NCBI GenBank assembly: GCA_036001325.1
Contig: DASYUK010000020.1
Coordinates: 1-18,494, forward strand
DNA length: 18,494 nt
From: DASVHS01 sp036001325
GTDB taxonomy: Bacteria; Acidobacteriota; Thermoanaerobaculia; Gp7-AA8
Direction: 5' to 3'
This document shows, piece by piece, positions 5,742 through 13,158 of this stretch; the stretch's first letter is position 1; every line of letters begins with the position of its first letter. The notes under the pieces were generated by a model. That model was not told the origin of the DNA. It saw only the letters and a program-made list of their open reading frames with translations, and ran no database searches. The position numbers and the translations under genes were made by a program.

Positions 5742-7594
5742 TGGCTGAGATTTTCGAGCGACACGAAGAGGAGAAGGGCGCGAAGGCGTTCGATCCGCAT
5801 TTGACGATGCGGTTGTTCAAGTATCTGAGACCGTATCGAATGCGGGCCGGCTTCTCGGCCTTTCTCATCATCGTGTCGTCGCTCTTCGAGATCGCTGGCC
5901 CCGCCATTACCGCGGTGGCCATCGATCTCTATGTGAAGCCGCTGCGCGGATCGCATCCGCTGGGCGTCAGCGGCATGATCGGCGACTGGCTGGCCGCGCA
6001 CGGACTGAATTTCGATCCTTGGACCGGAATCAACATCGCCGCGGCTCTCTATGTGTTCACGCTCGTCGGCGGCTTCGCGGTCCTCTACACGCAGATGATC
6101 CTGATGAATCTCATGGGTCAGTATGTGATGTACGACATGAGAAAAGAGATCTTCGGCCATCTGCAGCGGCTCGACGTGCAATTCTTCGATCGCAATCCCG
6201 TCGGGCGGCTCATGACGCGAGTGACGACCGACGTCGATGCGCTCAACGAACTGTTCACCGCCGGCTTCGTGGCGATCTTCGGCGACATCTTCGTGCTCGC
6301 CGGGATCGTCGGCGTTCTCTTCTGGATGAACTGGCGGCTGGCGCTGGTGCTCTTCTCGATCACGCCGTTCATCCTGCTCGTGTCGATCTGGTTCCGGCGC
6401 GGTGCTCGGATTACTTATCGTCAGGTGCGGGCCCGAATCGCTGCGATCAACGCGTTTCTGCAGGAGCACATCTCCGGAATGGCGACGGTCCAGCTATTCA
6501 ATCGCGAAGCGAAGGAGGCGGAGAAGTTCGACAAGCTGAATGTGCGCCACCGCGATGCGAACATCGACTCGATCTTCTACTACGCGGTCTTCTATCCGGT
6601 GATCGAGCTGATCGAGACCGTCGGCATCGCGCTGATCGTCTGGTACGGCGGCGGTCAGGTGATCCAGGGCACGCTCTCGGTGGGCGCGCTCGTCGCGTTC
6701 TTCCAATATGCGCAGCGCTTCTACGAGCCGATCTCCGACCTTTCCGAGAAATACAACATCCTGCAGGCGGCGATGGCGGCGAGCGAACGCGTCTTCAAGC
6801 TGCTCGACACGCCGGTGAAGATCGAGGACAGCGGCGATCTCGAGGTGGGACCGCTCGAGACGATCGAGTTCCGCAACGTCTGGTTCGCCTATAACGGTGA
6901 AGAGTGGGTACTGAAAAACGTTTCGTTCCGCGTGACGCGCGGCGAGCGCATCGCGCTCGTCGGCCACACGGGCGCGGGCAAGACCACGGTCACTGCGCTA
7001 CTGCTCCGCTTCTATGAGCCGCAGCGTGGTGAGATTCTCATCAACGGCATCAACATTCGCGAAATGGGTCTGACGAAGCTCCGCCGTCTGTTCGCGATCG
7101 TGCAGCAGGACTTCTTCCTCTTCACCGGCGACGTCGCCCAGAACATCTCGCTCGGCGATCCGACGATCTCGGGCGAACAGATCCGCTCTGCCGCATTGCG
7201 GGTGCAGGCCGATCGCTTCATCTCGCGACTGCCCGGCACGTACACAGCGCAAGTCCGCGAGCGCGGCGCGGGATTCTCCGTCGGCGAGAAGCAGCTTCTG
7301 TCGTTCGCGCGCGCTCTGGCCTTCGATCCGCCGGTGCTCATCCTCGACGAAGCGACATCATCGATCGACACAGAGACCGAGCGTTTGATTCAAGAGGCGA
7401 TCGAGACGCTGCTCAGCGGCCGGACCTCGATCGTGATCGCGCATCGGCTCTCGACGATCCGCTCCGCCGACTGCATCCTCGTCTTCCACCACGGTGAGAT
7501 CCGGGAGCGTGGTACGCACGAGGAGCTGATGGCGACCGAAGGCCTCTATCGCCGGCTCTACGAGATTCAGTATCGCGAAGAAGAAGTCGCCTGA
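5741..7594 (+). CDS. ABC exporter half-transporter, catalytic-site subunit (MdlB/LmrD-like)
   Basis: This 617-residue partner of the previous gene starts at GTG 5741, overlapping its stop by one base. Six membrane helices (about 35-325) include a longer outer loop between helices 1 and 2 (about 65-97). The ATPase domain has Walker A GHTGAGKT (408-415), Walker B LILDE with catalytic E537 and H-loop H568. Its signature motif is degenerate: FSVGE (512-516) replaces LSGGQ. The defects are complementary: the good LSGGQ of the first subunit faces the good Walker B of this one, giving one active and one degenerate ATP site. The gene ends 4 bases before a convergent neighbour, with no terminator between. 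Confidence 0.93.
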   Translation: MAEIFERHEEEKGAKAFDPHLTMRLFKYLRPYRMRAGFSAFLIIVSSLFEIAGPAITAVAIDLYVKPLRGSHPLGVSGMIGDWLAAHGLNFDPWTGINIAAALYVFTLVGGFAVLYTQMILMNLMGQYVMYDMRKEIFGHLQRLDVQFFDRNPVGRLMTRVTTDVDALNELFTAGFVAIFGDIFVLAGIVGVLFWMNWRLALVLFSITPFILLVSIWFRRGARITYRQVRARIAAINAFLQEHISGMATVQLFNREAKEAEKFDKLNVRHRDANIDSIFYYAVFYPVIELIETVGIALIVWYGGGQVIQGTLSVGALVAFFQYAQRFYEPISDLSEKYNILQAAMAASERVFKLLDTPVKIEDSGDLEVGPLETIEFRNVWFAYNGEEWVLKNVSFRVTRGERIALVGHTGAGKTTVTALLLRFYEPQRGEILINGINIREMGLTKLRRLFAIVQQDFFLFTGDVAQNISLGDPTISGEQIRSAALRVQADRFISRLPGTYTAQVRERGAGFSVGEKQLLSFARALAFDPPVLILDEATSSIDTETERLIQEAIETLLSGRTSIVIAHRLSTIRSADCILVFHHGEIRERGTHEELMATEGLYRRLYEIQYREEEVA

Positions 7595-7598
7595 ACGA

Positions 7599-8255
7599 TT
7601 ACTGAATCGTGTACGTCGTGAAAAGGAACGGAGCCGGATAGAACGTCCACACACCGTTGTTGTTTGCATCGAGCAGGGCAGCGGATACGGCGATGCCGAC
7701 CACCTCGCCGGCCTTCGGCCATTGAACATCGTTCATAAAATCGGCGCCGGCGCGCGGATGCCAGATTTCGTACGTCGTCCAGACGCCATCACTTCCGACG
7801 GCGCCGTTGCCGTCGGAGGTGCCGCCGAGGGCCGTGTCGAGCGCGCTGCACAATCCGCTCGGACAAGATTTGCCGGGATTGTAGCGAACCGTATCGGCGA
7901 ACTGTTTCTGGCTCCAGCAGTACCCGCCCGTGCTGACCACGATCTCGTCGTCTCCGACGGAAAGAATGCCGTCTCCGTTCGCGTCGAGACTGATGATCGC
8001 AGTCTCGGCGGGGCTGATGAACGATTCTTGAATCCTGACGCAGAAGTAGAGATTCGCGGCGTCGTTGGTGACGTACAGCTCTCCGTTGGTCGTTCCGCCA
8101 CCCGGCAGATTGACCGTGAAAGAGTGTTGCGTCGCCGAGATCCATTCCAGTTTGTCGAACTGACCATCGATCACGATCGGTGTCTGAGCGTAGAGCGGGA
8201 CCGCGGTCATGCCGATGCATGCGAACACAAGAACGACGGCGAGAGAGAGTTTCAT
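7599..8255 (-). CDS. Secreted CBM9/DOMON-like protein with an EF-hand-like loop
   Basis: The 218-residue product starts with a signal peptide ending near VPLYAQ. Two adjacent ATGs are possible; the second (8255) is better spaced from AAGGAG on the minus strand. The mature protein opens with IVIDGQFDKLEW and later has VTNDAANLYFCVRIQES, the pattern of family 9 carbohydrate-binding-like beta-sandwiches. These occur in many exported proteins. DANGDGILSVGDDE resembles a calcium-binding EF-hand or dockerin loop. Two cysteines around PGKSCPSGLCSALD may form a disulfide. No catalytic domain is attached, so a binding role is likely. It stands alone on its strand. Confidence 0.7.
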   Translation of the reverse strand: MKLSLAVVLVFACIGMTAVPLYAQTPIVIDGQFDKLEWISATQHSFTVNLPGGGTTNGELYVTNDAANLYFCVRIQESFISPAETAIISLDANGDGILSVGDDEIVVSTGGYCWSQKQFADTVRYNPGKSCPSGLCSALDTALGGTSDGNGAVGSDGVWTTYEIWHPRAGADFMNDVQWPKAGEVVGIAVSAALLDANNNGVWTFYPAPFLFTTYTIQ

Positions 8256-8442
8256 CATTTCTCCTTGAACAGAGCGGAATTTCGGTCTCTCTCCCAGCCG
8301 CCACCGTGACGAGACGCACGACCTACCAAGAACCTACTTTGTGACCCTCACGACGTTATTTGACAATCCGGTGTGGTGAGGTCTACCGTCTCTTCTGCTC
8401 GGTCCAATTGTTGAAATCCCGGGTGGAAGAGGAGGGGGAGGA

Positions 8443-8658
8443 ATGACTGTCAAGTTTTTCCCCGGAACAAGAAAACAGAAGACAACGCTCATCGCAGGAT
8501 TTCTGAGGCAGTTTCACGTCGAACACGAGCTGGTGCGCGCCGAAGACGCGAAGTCGCACACCGTGCATCTCGGAACCGATCCGGCGCTCGAAGTCAATGG
8601 GCGCCTGTTCGTCAACCCGAATGTCGACGCCCTGAAGAAGATCTTCAAGAAAAACTAG
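8443..8658 (+). CDS. Small conserved-looking protein of 71 residues, unknown
   Basis: The ATG at 8443 follows a strong purine-rich ribosome site (GAGGAGGGGGAGGA, about 8428-8441). The product begins with a strand (TVKFF), continues with a long helix (KQKTTLIAGFLRQFHVEHEL) and ends with LEVNGRLFVNPNVDALKKIF. The order strand-helix-strand and the VNGRLF segment recall a thioredoxin/glutaredoxin-like fold, but no CxxC is present, so this is only a suggestion. Its stop TAG abuts the palindromic element at 8658-8711. TTGACA at 8360-8365 could be part of its promoter, but no good -10 box follows. Confidence 0.6.
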   Translation: MTVKFFPGTRKQKTTLIAGFLRQFHVEHELVRAEDAKSHTVHLGTDPALEVNGRLFVNPNVDALKKIFKKN

Positions 8659-8711
8659 TGTGGCGGCCGGTTCCTCAACCGGCTGGCCGATTCAGAAATC
8701 GGCCGCTACAC
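8658..8711. repeat. Palindromic element forming two hairpins on a common stem, at a convergent gene junction
   Basis: The outer arms GTGTGGC (8658-8664) and GCTACAC (8705-8711) pair with one G-T. Inside are two perfect hairpins: CCGGTT-CCTC-AACCGG (8667-8682) and GGCCGATT-CAGA-AATCGGCC (8685-8704). The whole can fold as a three-way junction on either strand. The left arm touches the stop codon of the plus-strand gene and the right arm contains the stop codon of the minus-strand gene. It looks like a REP-like mobile palindrome and could double as a bidirectional terminator, although there is no T tract. Confidence 0.8.
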
Positions 8712-9002
8712 TCTGAACATTGACTCCGCTTCGCGCTCCACGGTGCTCCGGATGCGCGACTCGAACGGCTTCGCAATCAACGGTAGCTTCCCATCGACGA
8801 TGATGTCGGTGTCGGTGATTTCCACGGTCCCCTTGCCGTGAATCCCCTTCGCCTTGAATCCGAAGTGCAGCGTGTCGCCCTGCCACTGATGATCGATGTC
8901 GTTGGCGTAATGCCCGTACTGCTTCTGCAGATTCATCAGCTTCTGTTCGACGATCTGCCGCGCTTTTGCGCGCGTTGTGTTGTGCGGGACTGCGATGCGC
9001 AT
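8706..9002 (-). CDS. Polyhydroxyalkanoic acid system family protein (PHA_gran_rgn)
   Basis: The 98-residue product starts at ATG 9002, which overlaps the upstream TAA (TAATG) and has GGGAGGG just before it; a longer frame exists but would run into that gene. The opening MRIAVPHNTTRAKARQIVEQ and the later WQGDTLHFGFKAKGIHGKGT, then DGKLPLIAKPFESRIRSTVE, match the PHA_gran_rgn family. Those proteins are found near polyhydroxyalkanoate genes in some bacteria but also widely elsewhere; the molecular role is unclear. No PHA synthase or phasin is present in the window, so storage-granule function is not supported by context. The stop codon lies within the palindromic element. Confidence 0.8.
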   Translation of the reverse strand: MRIAVPHNTTRAKARQIVEQKLMNLQKQYGHYANDIDHQWQGDTLHFGFKAKGIHGKGTVEITDTDIIVDGKLPLIAKPFESRIRSTVEREAESMFRV

Positions 9003-9433
9003 TAATGACCCTCCCGCTTGCGGCTGGAATTGTCCATATCTGCCGTGATCATCCAACGACCGTCCTTCGCACGGCGCAGAGCGAGGATGAACTTGCCGGC
9101 ATCCGGACCGTCCTCTGTTCGTCCGAACGCGCCGATGATGTAGCCGACGGGTCCTTCTGTCTCGTACGCGAGCGCTCGCAGCGCGAGTTGTCCGCCGGCG
9201 CGCGCGTAGGCCTCGCGGATCGCCGTTCGTCCGCGCACGGGCGGCTTCGTGTCCGAGAGGACGAATCCGTCCTCGGCGAAGAGAGCGGCGAGCGCATCGG
9301 GATCGTGTCCTCGCCAGGCGCTCTCGTAATCGCGAAGCACGCGATCGAGATCTGGAGACAGCTTCACCGACGGGAGGGGTGTCTGCCCGAACATCGGCAT
9401 GGCAAAGAGAATGATGAGCATGAATCTACGCAT
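9002..9433 (-). CDS. Exported DUF4440/SnoaL-like (NTF2-fold) protein
   Basis: ATG 9433 opens a signal peptide (MRRFMLIILFAMPMFGQ); longer in-frame starts would overlap the divergent comM-like gene and are not used. The mature part of about 125 residues shows the NTF2-like pattern of DUF4440/SnoaL proteins. LDRVLRDYESAWRGHDPDAL and FAEDGFVLSDTKPPVRGRTA are followed by the closing strands KFILALRRAKDGRWMITADM. Such proteins bind small ligands or act as ketosteroid-isomerase-like enzymes; no specific activity can be read. It is coupled to the next gene through TAATG. Confidence 0.78.
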   Translation of the reverse strand: MRRFMLIILFAMPMFGQTPLPSVKLSPDLDRVLRDYESAWRGHDPDALAALFAEDGFVLSDTKPPVRGRTAIREAYARAGGQLALRALAYETEGPVGYIIGAFGRTEDGPDAGKFILALRRAKDGRWMITADMDNSSRKREGH

Positions 9434-9461
9434 GTTGGAAGTATTGCCCACCTCATGCGAT

Positions 9462-9476
9462 CCGAGGTAGCCTCGG
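9462..9476. promoter_or_regulatory. Perfect 15-bp palindrome between divergent genes
   Basis: CCGAGG-TAG-CCTCGG lies in the 71-base gap between the divergent starts at 9433 and 9505. It could be an operator or a small hairpin in the leader of the comM-like gene. No known regulator site is recognised. Confidence 0.3.
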
Positions 9477-9504
9477 CGCGGGACTTCCGCAGGGTCGCTT
9501 CGCC

Positions 9505-11043
9505 ATGCTTGCCAAGGTATGGAGTGCAGCGACACTCGGAATTGATGCTGTAAGGATCATCATCGAAGTCGATGGCGGCCACGGTTGGACGGCGCAGCCT
9601 GGCTTCACTCTGGTCGGACTTCCCGACGCCGCGGTGCGCGAGTCGTATTCGCGTGTCCGTTCGGCGCTGCACAACTGCGGTCTTTATCTTCCGCCGCGGT
9701 ACATCACGGTCAATCTCTCTCCGGCCGACGTGCGGAAGGAGGGTTCGGGATTCGACCTGCCGATTGCCATCGGCATTCTTCACGCGTTGGAGTTCCTGCG
9801 CGACGAGCATGTCGCGGGGCGAGTCTTCGTCGGCGAGCTATCGCTCGATGGCACACTCACGCCCATCCGCGGCACGCTCTCGATCGCCGCGGCGCTGCCG
9901 GGCGACGACTCGATCCGTGAATTGATCGTCCCCGCCGCCAATGCAAATGAAGCGGCCGCTGTGCAGACGACGCGCATCGTCGGCGCAGCGAATCTGGTCG
10001 CGCTCCTCGCCCATCTACGCGGCGAGGCGCCGATCGCGCCAACCCTCTCATCGCCACTCGTCGAGTGCGCAAGCGACGGCGCCGACTTCAGCGATGTTCG
10101 CGGGCAGGCGCAGGCGAAGCGAGCCCTCGAGGTCGCCGCGGCCGGCGGGCACAACGTGATGATGATCGGTCCTCCCGGATCGGGAAAGACGATGCTGGCG
10201 AAACGGCTCGCGTCGATCTTGCCGCGGCTCGCGCTCGACGAAGCGATCGTCACGACGAAGATTCATTCCGTCGCCGGAACCTTGCCGCCGGGGAGCGGAC
10301 TTCTGACGCGGCGACCATTCCGCGCGCCGCATCACACGATCTCCACCGCCGGTCTCGCCGGCGGAGGGACCCCGCTACGGCCGGGAGAAGTGAGTCTCGC
10401 GCATCACGGCGTGCTATTCCTCGATGAGCTGGCGGAGTTTCGGCGCGAGACGCTCGAAGCCATGCGCCAACCGATGGAGGACGGGATCGTCACGATCGCA
10501 CGCGCCGCGCGCACGGTGACTTATCCCGCGCGCTTCACGCTTGCCGCGGCTCTCAATCCATGCCCATGTGGGTTCTTCAACGACGCTCGGCGCGAATGCA
10601 TCTGCACACCCCCACAGATCTCGCGCTATCTGGCGAAAGTCTCCGGCCCACTGCTCGATCGTATCGATCTGCAGGTCGAGGTGGCCGCGCTGACGAGCGA
10701 TGAGATCACCGCGACCGATCCCGGCGAATCGTCGGAGGCGATTCGCGCGCGAGTCGAAACAGCGCGGCAGATCCAGCGCGAGCGATTCCGCCGCGCACAC
10801 ATCCAATCGAACGCCGAGATGACGACGCGACACATGCGCCGCTGCTGCGAGCTCGATGTCCCCTCGCGCAAACTCCTCACCTGCGCCATCGATCGACTCG
10901 GATTATCGGCGCGGGCACATGATCGCATCCTCAAGGTGTCCCGAACCATCGCCGACCTGGCAGGCGCCGAGAGCATCGAGGCTGGCCATGTGGCTGAGGC
11001 CGTCCAGTACCGCGCTTTGGACCGCGCATATTTCCGCACGTAA
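9505..11043 (+). CDS. comM: YifB/ComM family Mg-chelatase-like AAA+ ATPase
   Basis: The 512-residue length and full domain order match the family. The N-terminal Lon-protease-like (ChlI) domain covers about 20-170, with GFTLVGLPDAAVRESYSRVR and FDLPIAIGIL. The AAA+ module has Walker A GPPGSGKT (222-229), Walker B LFLDEL (304-309) and NPCPCG (351-356), with paired cysteines C353/C355 and C365/C367 that may bind zinc. GPLLDRIDLQ and a C-terminal helical lid follow. ComM in Vibrio and Haemophilus is a hexameric helicase that promotes branch migration during natural transformation. That role is known for the family, not shown here, and no other competence gene is in the window. Confidence 0.93.
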   Translation: MLAKVWSAATLGIDAVRIIIEVDGGHGWTAQPGFTLVGLPDAAVRESYSRVRSALHNCGLYLPPRYITVNLSPADVRKEGSGFDLPIAIGILHALEFLRDEHVAGRVFVGELSLDGTLTPIRGTLSIAAALPGDDSIRELIVPAANANEAAAVQTTRIVGAANLVALLAHLRGEAPIAPTLSSPLVECASDGADFSDVRGQAQAKRALEVAAAGGHNVMMIGPPGSGKTMLAKRLASILPRLALDEAIVTTKIHSVAGTLPPGSGLLTRRPFRAPHHTISTAGLAGGGTPLRPGEVSLAHHGVLFLDELAEFRRETLEAMRQPMEDGIVTIARAARTVTYPARFTLAAALNPCPCGFFNDARRECICTPPQISRYLAKVSGPLLDRIDLQVEVAALTSDEITATDPGESSEAIRARVETARQIQRERFRRAHIQSNAEMTTRHMRRCCELDVPSRKLLTCAIDRLGLSARAHDRILKVSRTIADLAGAESIEAGHVAEAVQYRALDRAYFRT

Positions 11044-11178
11044 ATGGTTCGGATCATTTCAGTTATGCATATAGAGACGGAGTAAAGGACGGCGAAAATA
11101 ACGTATTGTTTTCAAATAACCGTAGAATAGGCGTCCCTCGGGTCACGTTTTTCGGAGGCCAAACAGTGCGATTAATTG

Positions 11179-11206
11179 TTGACAAAAAGATTCGGCTTTT
11201 TATGAT
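11179..11206 (+). promoter_or_regulatory. Near-consensus sigma-70 promoter for the gene at 11256
   Basis: TTGACA (11179-11184) and TATGAT (11201-11206) are 16 bases apart inside an A/T-richer intergenic stretch (11044-11255). Transcription would begin near 11213, giving a leader of about 43 bases before ATG 11256. This is the best promoter match I found in the window. Confidence 0.7.
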
Positions 11207-11255
11207 CGTAGAGCGTACGCCAGCGTGGTCCATGTGATGGGTGAGGAGTCGGAGA

Positions 11256-11636
11256 ATGGGATTTGAAAAGTGGGATCCACAGCCGGAGTTCGAGCGGTTC
11301 CCCGCTTCGGCGACAATCGTTCAATCGCGTCTGATCCGGCTTCCTTCGCCCGTGGCCAGCATGCTCCGGCTGCGCGGAAAAGTGAGCGCAAATCTCTACT
11401 ACGACAAGAAGCGGAAAGTGATCGGCATCAAGCCTCTCGACAAGAAAGAAGAAGGGGCCGCGAAGATCCGTCAGAGTGACAAGTCGACCTCACTGCACGT
11501 GCCGAGCTTTTTTCGGTTCTATGAGATCGAAGTTCCCGGCATCAAACGCTTTCACTGCTGGTACGACGAGAAGGAGCGGATGGCGATGATCGACATCTCG
11601 CGACCGTCTCCGCGCGGAAGACCGGCGGGCACGTAG
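11256..11636 (+). CDS. Hypothetical basic protein, 126 residues
   Basis: I do not recognise this protein. ATG 11256 follows GGAG (11251-11254); an earlier in-frame GTG (11241) is less likely. The product is soluble and rich in Lys, Arg and aromatic residues. One segment reads KVSANLYYDKKRKVIGIKPL, followed by SLHVPSFFRFYEIEVPGIKR and FHCWYDEKERMAMIDIS, which suggests a small beta-rich domain. It has its own strong-looking promoter and no operon partner. The palindromic repeat pair at 11645-11743 follows its stop and may terminate it. Confidence 0.6.
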   Translation: MGFEKWDPQPEFERFPASATIVQSRLIRLPSPVASMLRLRGKVSANLYYDKKRKVIGIKPLDKKEEGAAKIRQSDKSTSLHVPSFFRFYEIEVPGIKRFHCWYDEKERMAMIDISRPSPRGRPAGT

Positions 11637-11644
11637 CCGCTTTT

Positions 11645-11743
11645 CCTTCTCCCGCCGGGAGAAGGTGCCGCGCAGCGGCGGATGAGGGGCAGCCCCTCAC
11701 CCGGCGCTCCGCTTCGCGCCACCCACTCCCAATGGGAGAGGGG
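11645..11743. repeat. Two inverted copies of the palindromic repeat family at a convergent junction
   Basis: The left copy is 11645-11689 (CCTTCTCCCG/CCGGGAGAAGG hairpin, then GTGCCGCGCAGCGGCGGATGAGG). The right copy (11694-11743) is its inverse and contains CCCTCACCCGGCGC and a CACTCCC/GGGAGAG arm. The right copy is also a close relative of the intragenic copy at 355-402. The pair fills the gap between two convergent genes and ends at the stop codon of the GDSL esterase, so it may act as a bidirectional terminator. Confidence 0.85.
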
Positions 11744-13147
11744 TTAATGCGAGGCCGCGTGTAGTCTTCGTGACGGCACCGGCGAGGCGAACCGCAGCAT
11801 GATCGCCGCGGCCTCGTCGCTGATCGTCCACTCCATCCCTTCCATGAACACGTTCCCCGATCTCATCTGCTGCTCGGGGAAGAACGCGCCGTTGTTGGCG
11901 AGGAGCGTCGTGATCGGCGCGACCGGGATGTGTGTTCCGTACGCCTGATTGATCGTGCGGATGTACTGATTCGCGAACAGCGTGTAACCGAGGTCCGTCA
12001 GGTGGAAGCCGTCGAGACTGAAGATGCCGCCGGTGATGTACGCGGAGCTGAACGTGAACGGACCAATCTGAACGCCCGCCGGGAATCGATCGAACAGTCC
12101 CTTGATGTCGGCGACAGGGATGTTGCGCGAAGATGCCGCATCGCTGATGACCTGGTTGTACTCGGCCGCGCGCGCGACGAACTGCGCGATTTCCGCCGTC
12201 GTGAGCACGCAGGCATCCGGCAACGGCTTGCCGATGTTCGGCAGACTGGCGAAGCGCGGATCGGCTTTCAGCGCCTCCGGAATTCCGAAGCCGGTCGCGA
12301 TCGCCGACGAGCAGGGGAGAAGGACCGCGCTGCCGGTCGTGAGCTGTCCGATCGTGCCGCCGCCGAGATCGGCGATGAAGAAGATCGGCTGACCATTCGG
12401 CAGAAGGACCGGCAGTCGCGTCTGCGGATTGATCAGGACCGGCGGTAGCGTACTCAGAATCGGCAACGCCGCCGCATTCGCCGGCAGGTTGCCGACGACG
12501 ATACCGGCATCGGGCGCACCTGCGACAAGCGCATCGAGCATCCTGGTGTACGAAGCGCGGAATGTATCCGTCGGTGTGAGCCCTCGCGGCGTGCCGGCGA
12601 GCGCGGCGCCGAGAAGGTCGTTGCCGCCGATCCAGATGGCGATGAATGTCGGATGCTGCGCGATCGCCTGCTCGACCTCAGTACCCAATCCACGGAGCAC
12701 GAATTGCGCGAACCGCGCCGCCGTCGTTGTGGGATTCTGTTCGTTGCCCTTGAGCGTGATCACGTCGGTGACCGTTGCTCCCACAACGCTCAGATTGTTG
12801 TACGGCCGGGCGAGATTCAGATTCGTCGGCTGACCGGCTGCTCCTGGCGCCGGCAGAATGACCGGCGGATACGAGATCACATCGACGAGCTGCAGCTCAT
12901 TGCCGATGCCCGGGAAACTGACCAGCGGCTGCTGAAAATCTTTCACGCCAGCCTGCCGCGCGATGATGGCCGGCCAACTGAACGGCTGATGATTCGCGTT
13001 GAGCGAGCCATTCTCGAATCCTGCGCCGTAGCTGTCGCCGATGGCGACGAACACGGTGAAGTCCGCTCTGCCGCGTGCCGCAAACGACGGCGCCGCAATC
13101 AACAATGCCAGCACGACTACCGCTGCAAGTCTCGAAAAGCTCTTCAT
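11744..13147 (-). CDS. Exported SGNH/GDSL-family esterase or lipase
   Basis: The 467-residue product begins at ATG 13147, 7 bases after AAGGAG on the minus strand, with a signal peptide ending near APSFAA. GDSL blocks are in order: block I VAIGDSYGAG with nucleophile S39, block III IGGNDLL with N176, and block V SLDGFHLTDLGY with D379 and H382 completing the catalytic set. Such enzymes hydrolyse esters of lipids or small acyl substrates in the periplasm or outside the cell. The gene lies 11 bases behind a FadL-type porin on the same strand, so it may release fatty acids for uptake. No autotransporter domain is visible at the C-terminus. Confidence 0.88.
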   Translation of the reverse strand: MKSFSRLAAVVVLALLIAAPSFAARGRADFTVFVAIGDSYGAGFENGSLNANHQPFSWPAIIARQAGVKDFQQPLVSFPGIGNELQLVDVISYPPVILPAPGAAGQPTNLNLARPYNNLSVVGATVTDVITLKGNEQNPTTTAARFAQFVLRGLGTEVEQAIAQHPTFIAIWIGGNDLLGAALAGTPRGLTPTDTFRASYTRMLDALVAGAPDAGIVVGNLPANAAALPILSTLPPVLINPQTRLPVLLPNGQPIFFIADLGGGTIGQLTTGSAVLLPCSSAIATGFGIPEALKADPRFASLPNIGKPLPDACVLTTAEIAQFVARAAEYNQVISDAASSRNIPVADIKGLFDRFPAGVQIGPFTFSSAYITGGIFSLDGFHLTDLGYTLFANQYIRTINQAYGTHIPVAPITTLLANNGAFFPEQQMRSGNVFMEGMEWTISDEAAAIMLRFASPVPSRRLHAASH

Positions 13148-13158
13148 GAGGTTTCTCC

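Noticed and set aside
4701..6469. Two long minus-strand frames opposite the ABC exporter genes
   Set aside because: The plus strand holds complete, motif-rich ABC subunits; the opposite frames have no domain, signal peptide or ribosome site.
6019..6894. Plus-strand frame of 291 codons inside the second ABC gene
   Set aside because: It is a different frame of a confidently assigned gene and is almost entirely Arg/Asp/Ala-rich.
8360..8387. Possible promoter with TTGACA at 8360-8365 before the 71-residue gene
   Set aside because: The -35 box is perfect but the hexamers at 16-18 bases spacing match the -10 consensus at only about three positions, so I did not call it.
9002..9056. Longer start for the PHA_gran_rgn gene
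   Set aside because: The extra 18 residues lie within the upstream gene and do not belong to the family; ATG 9002 has a ribosome site and matches the family N-terminus.
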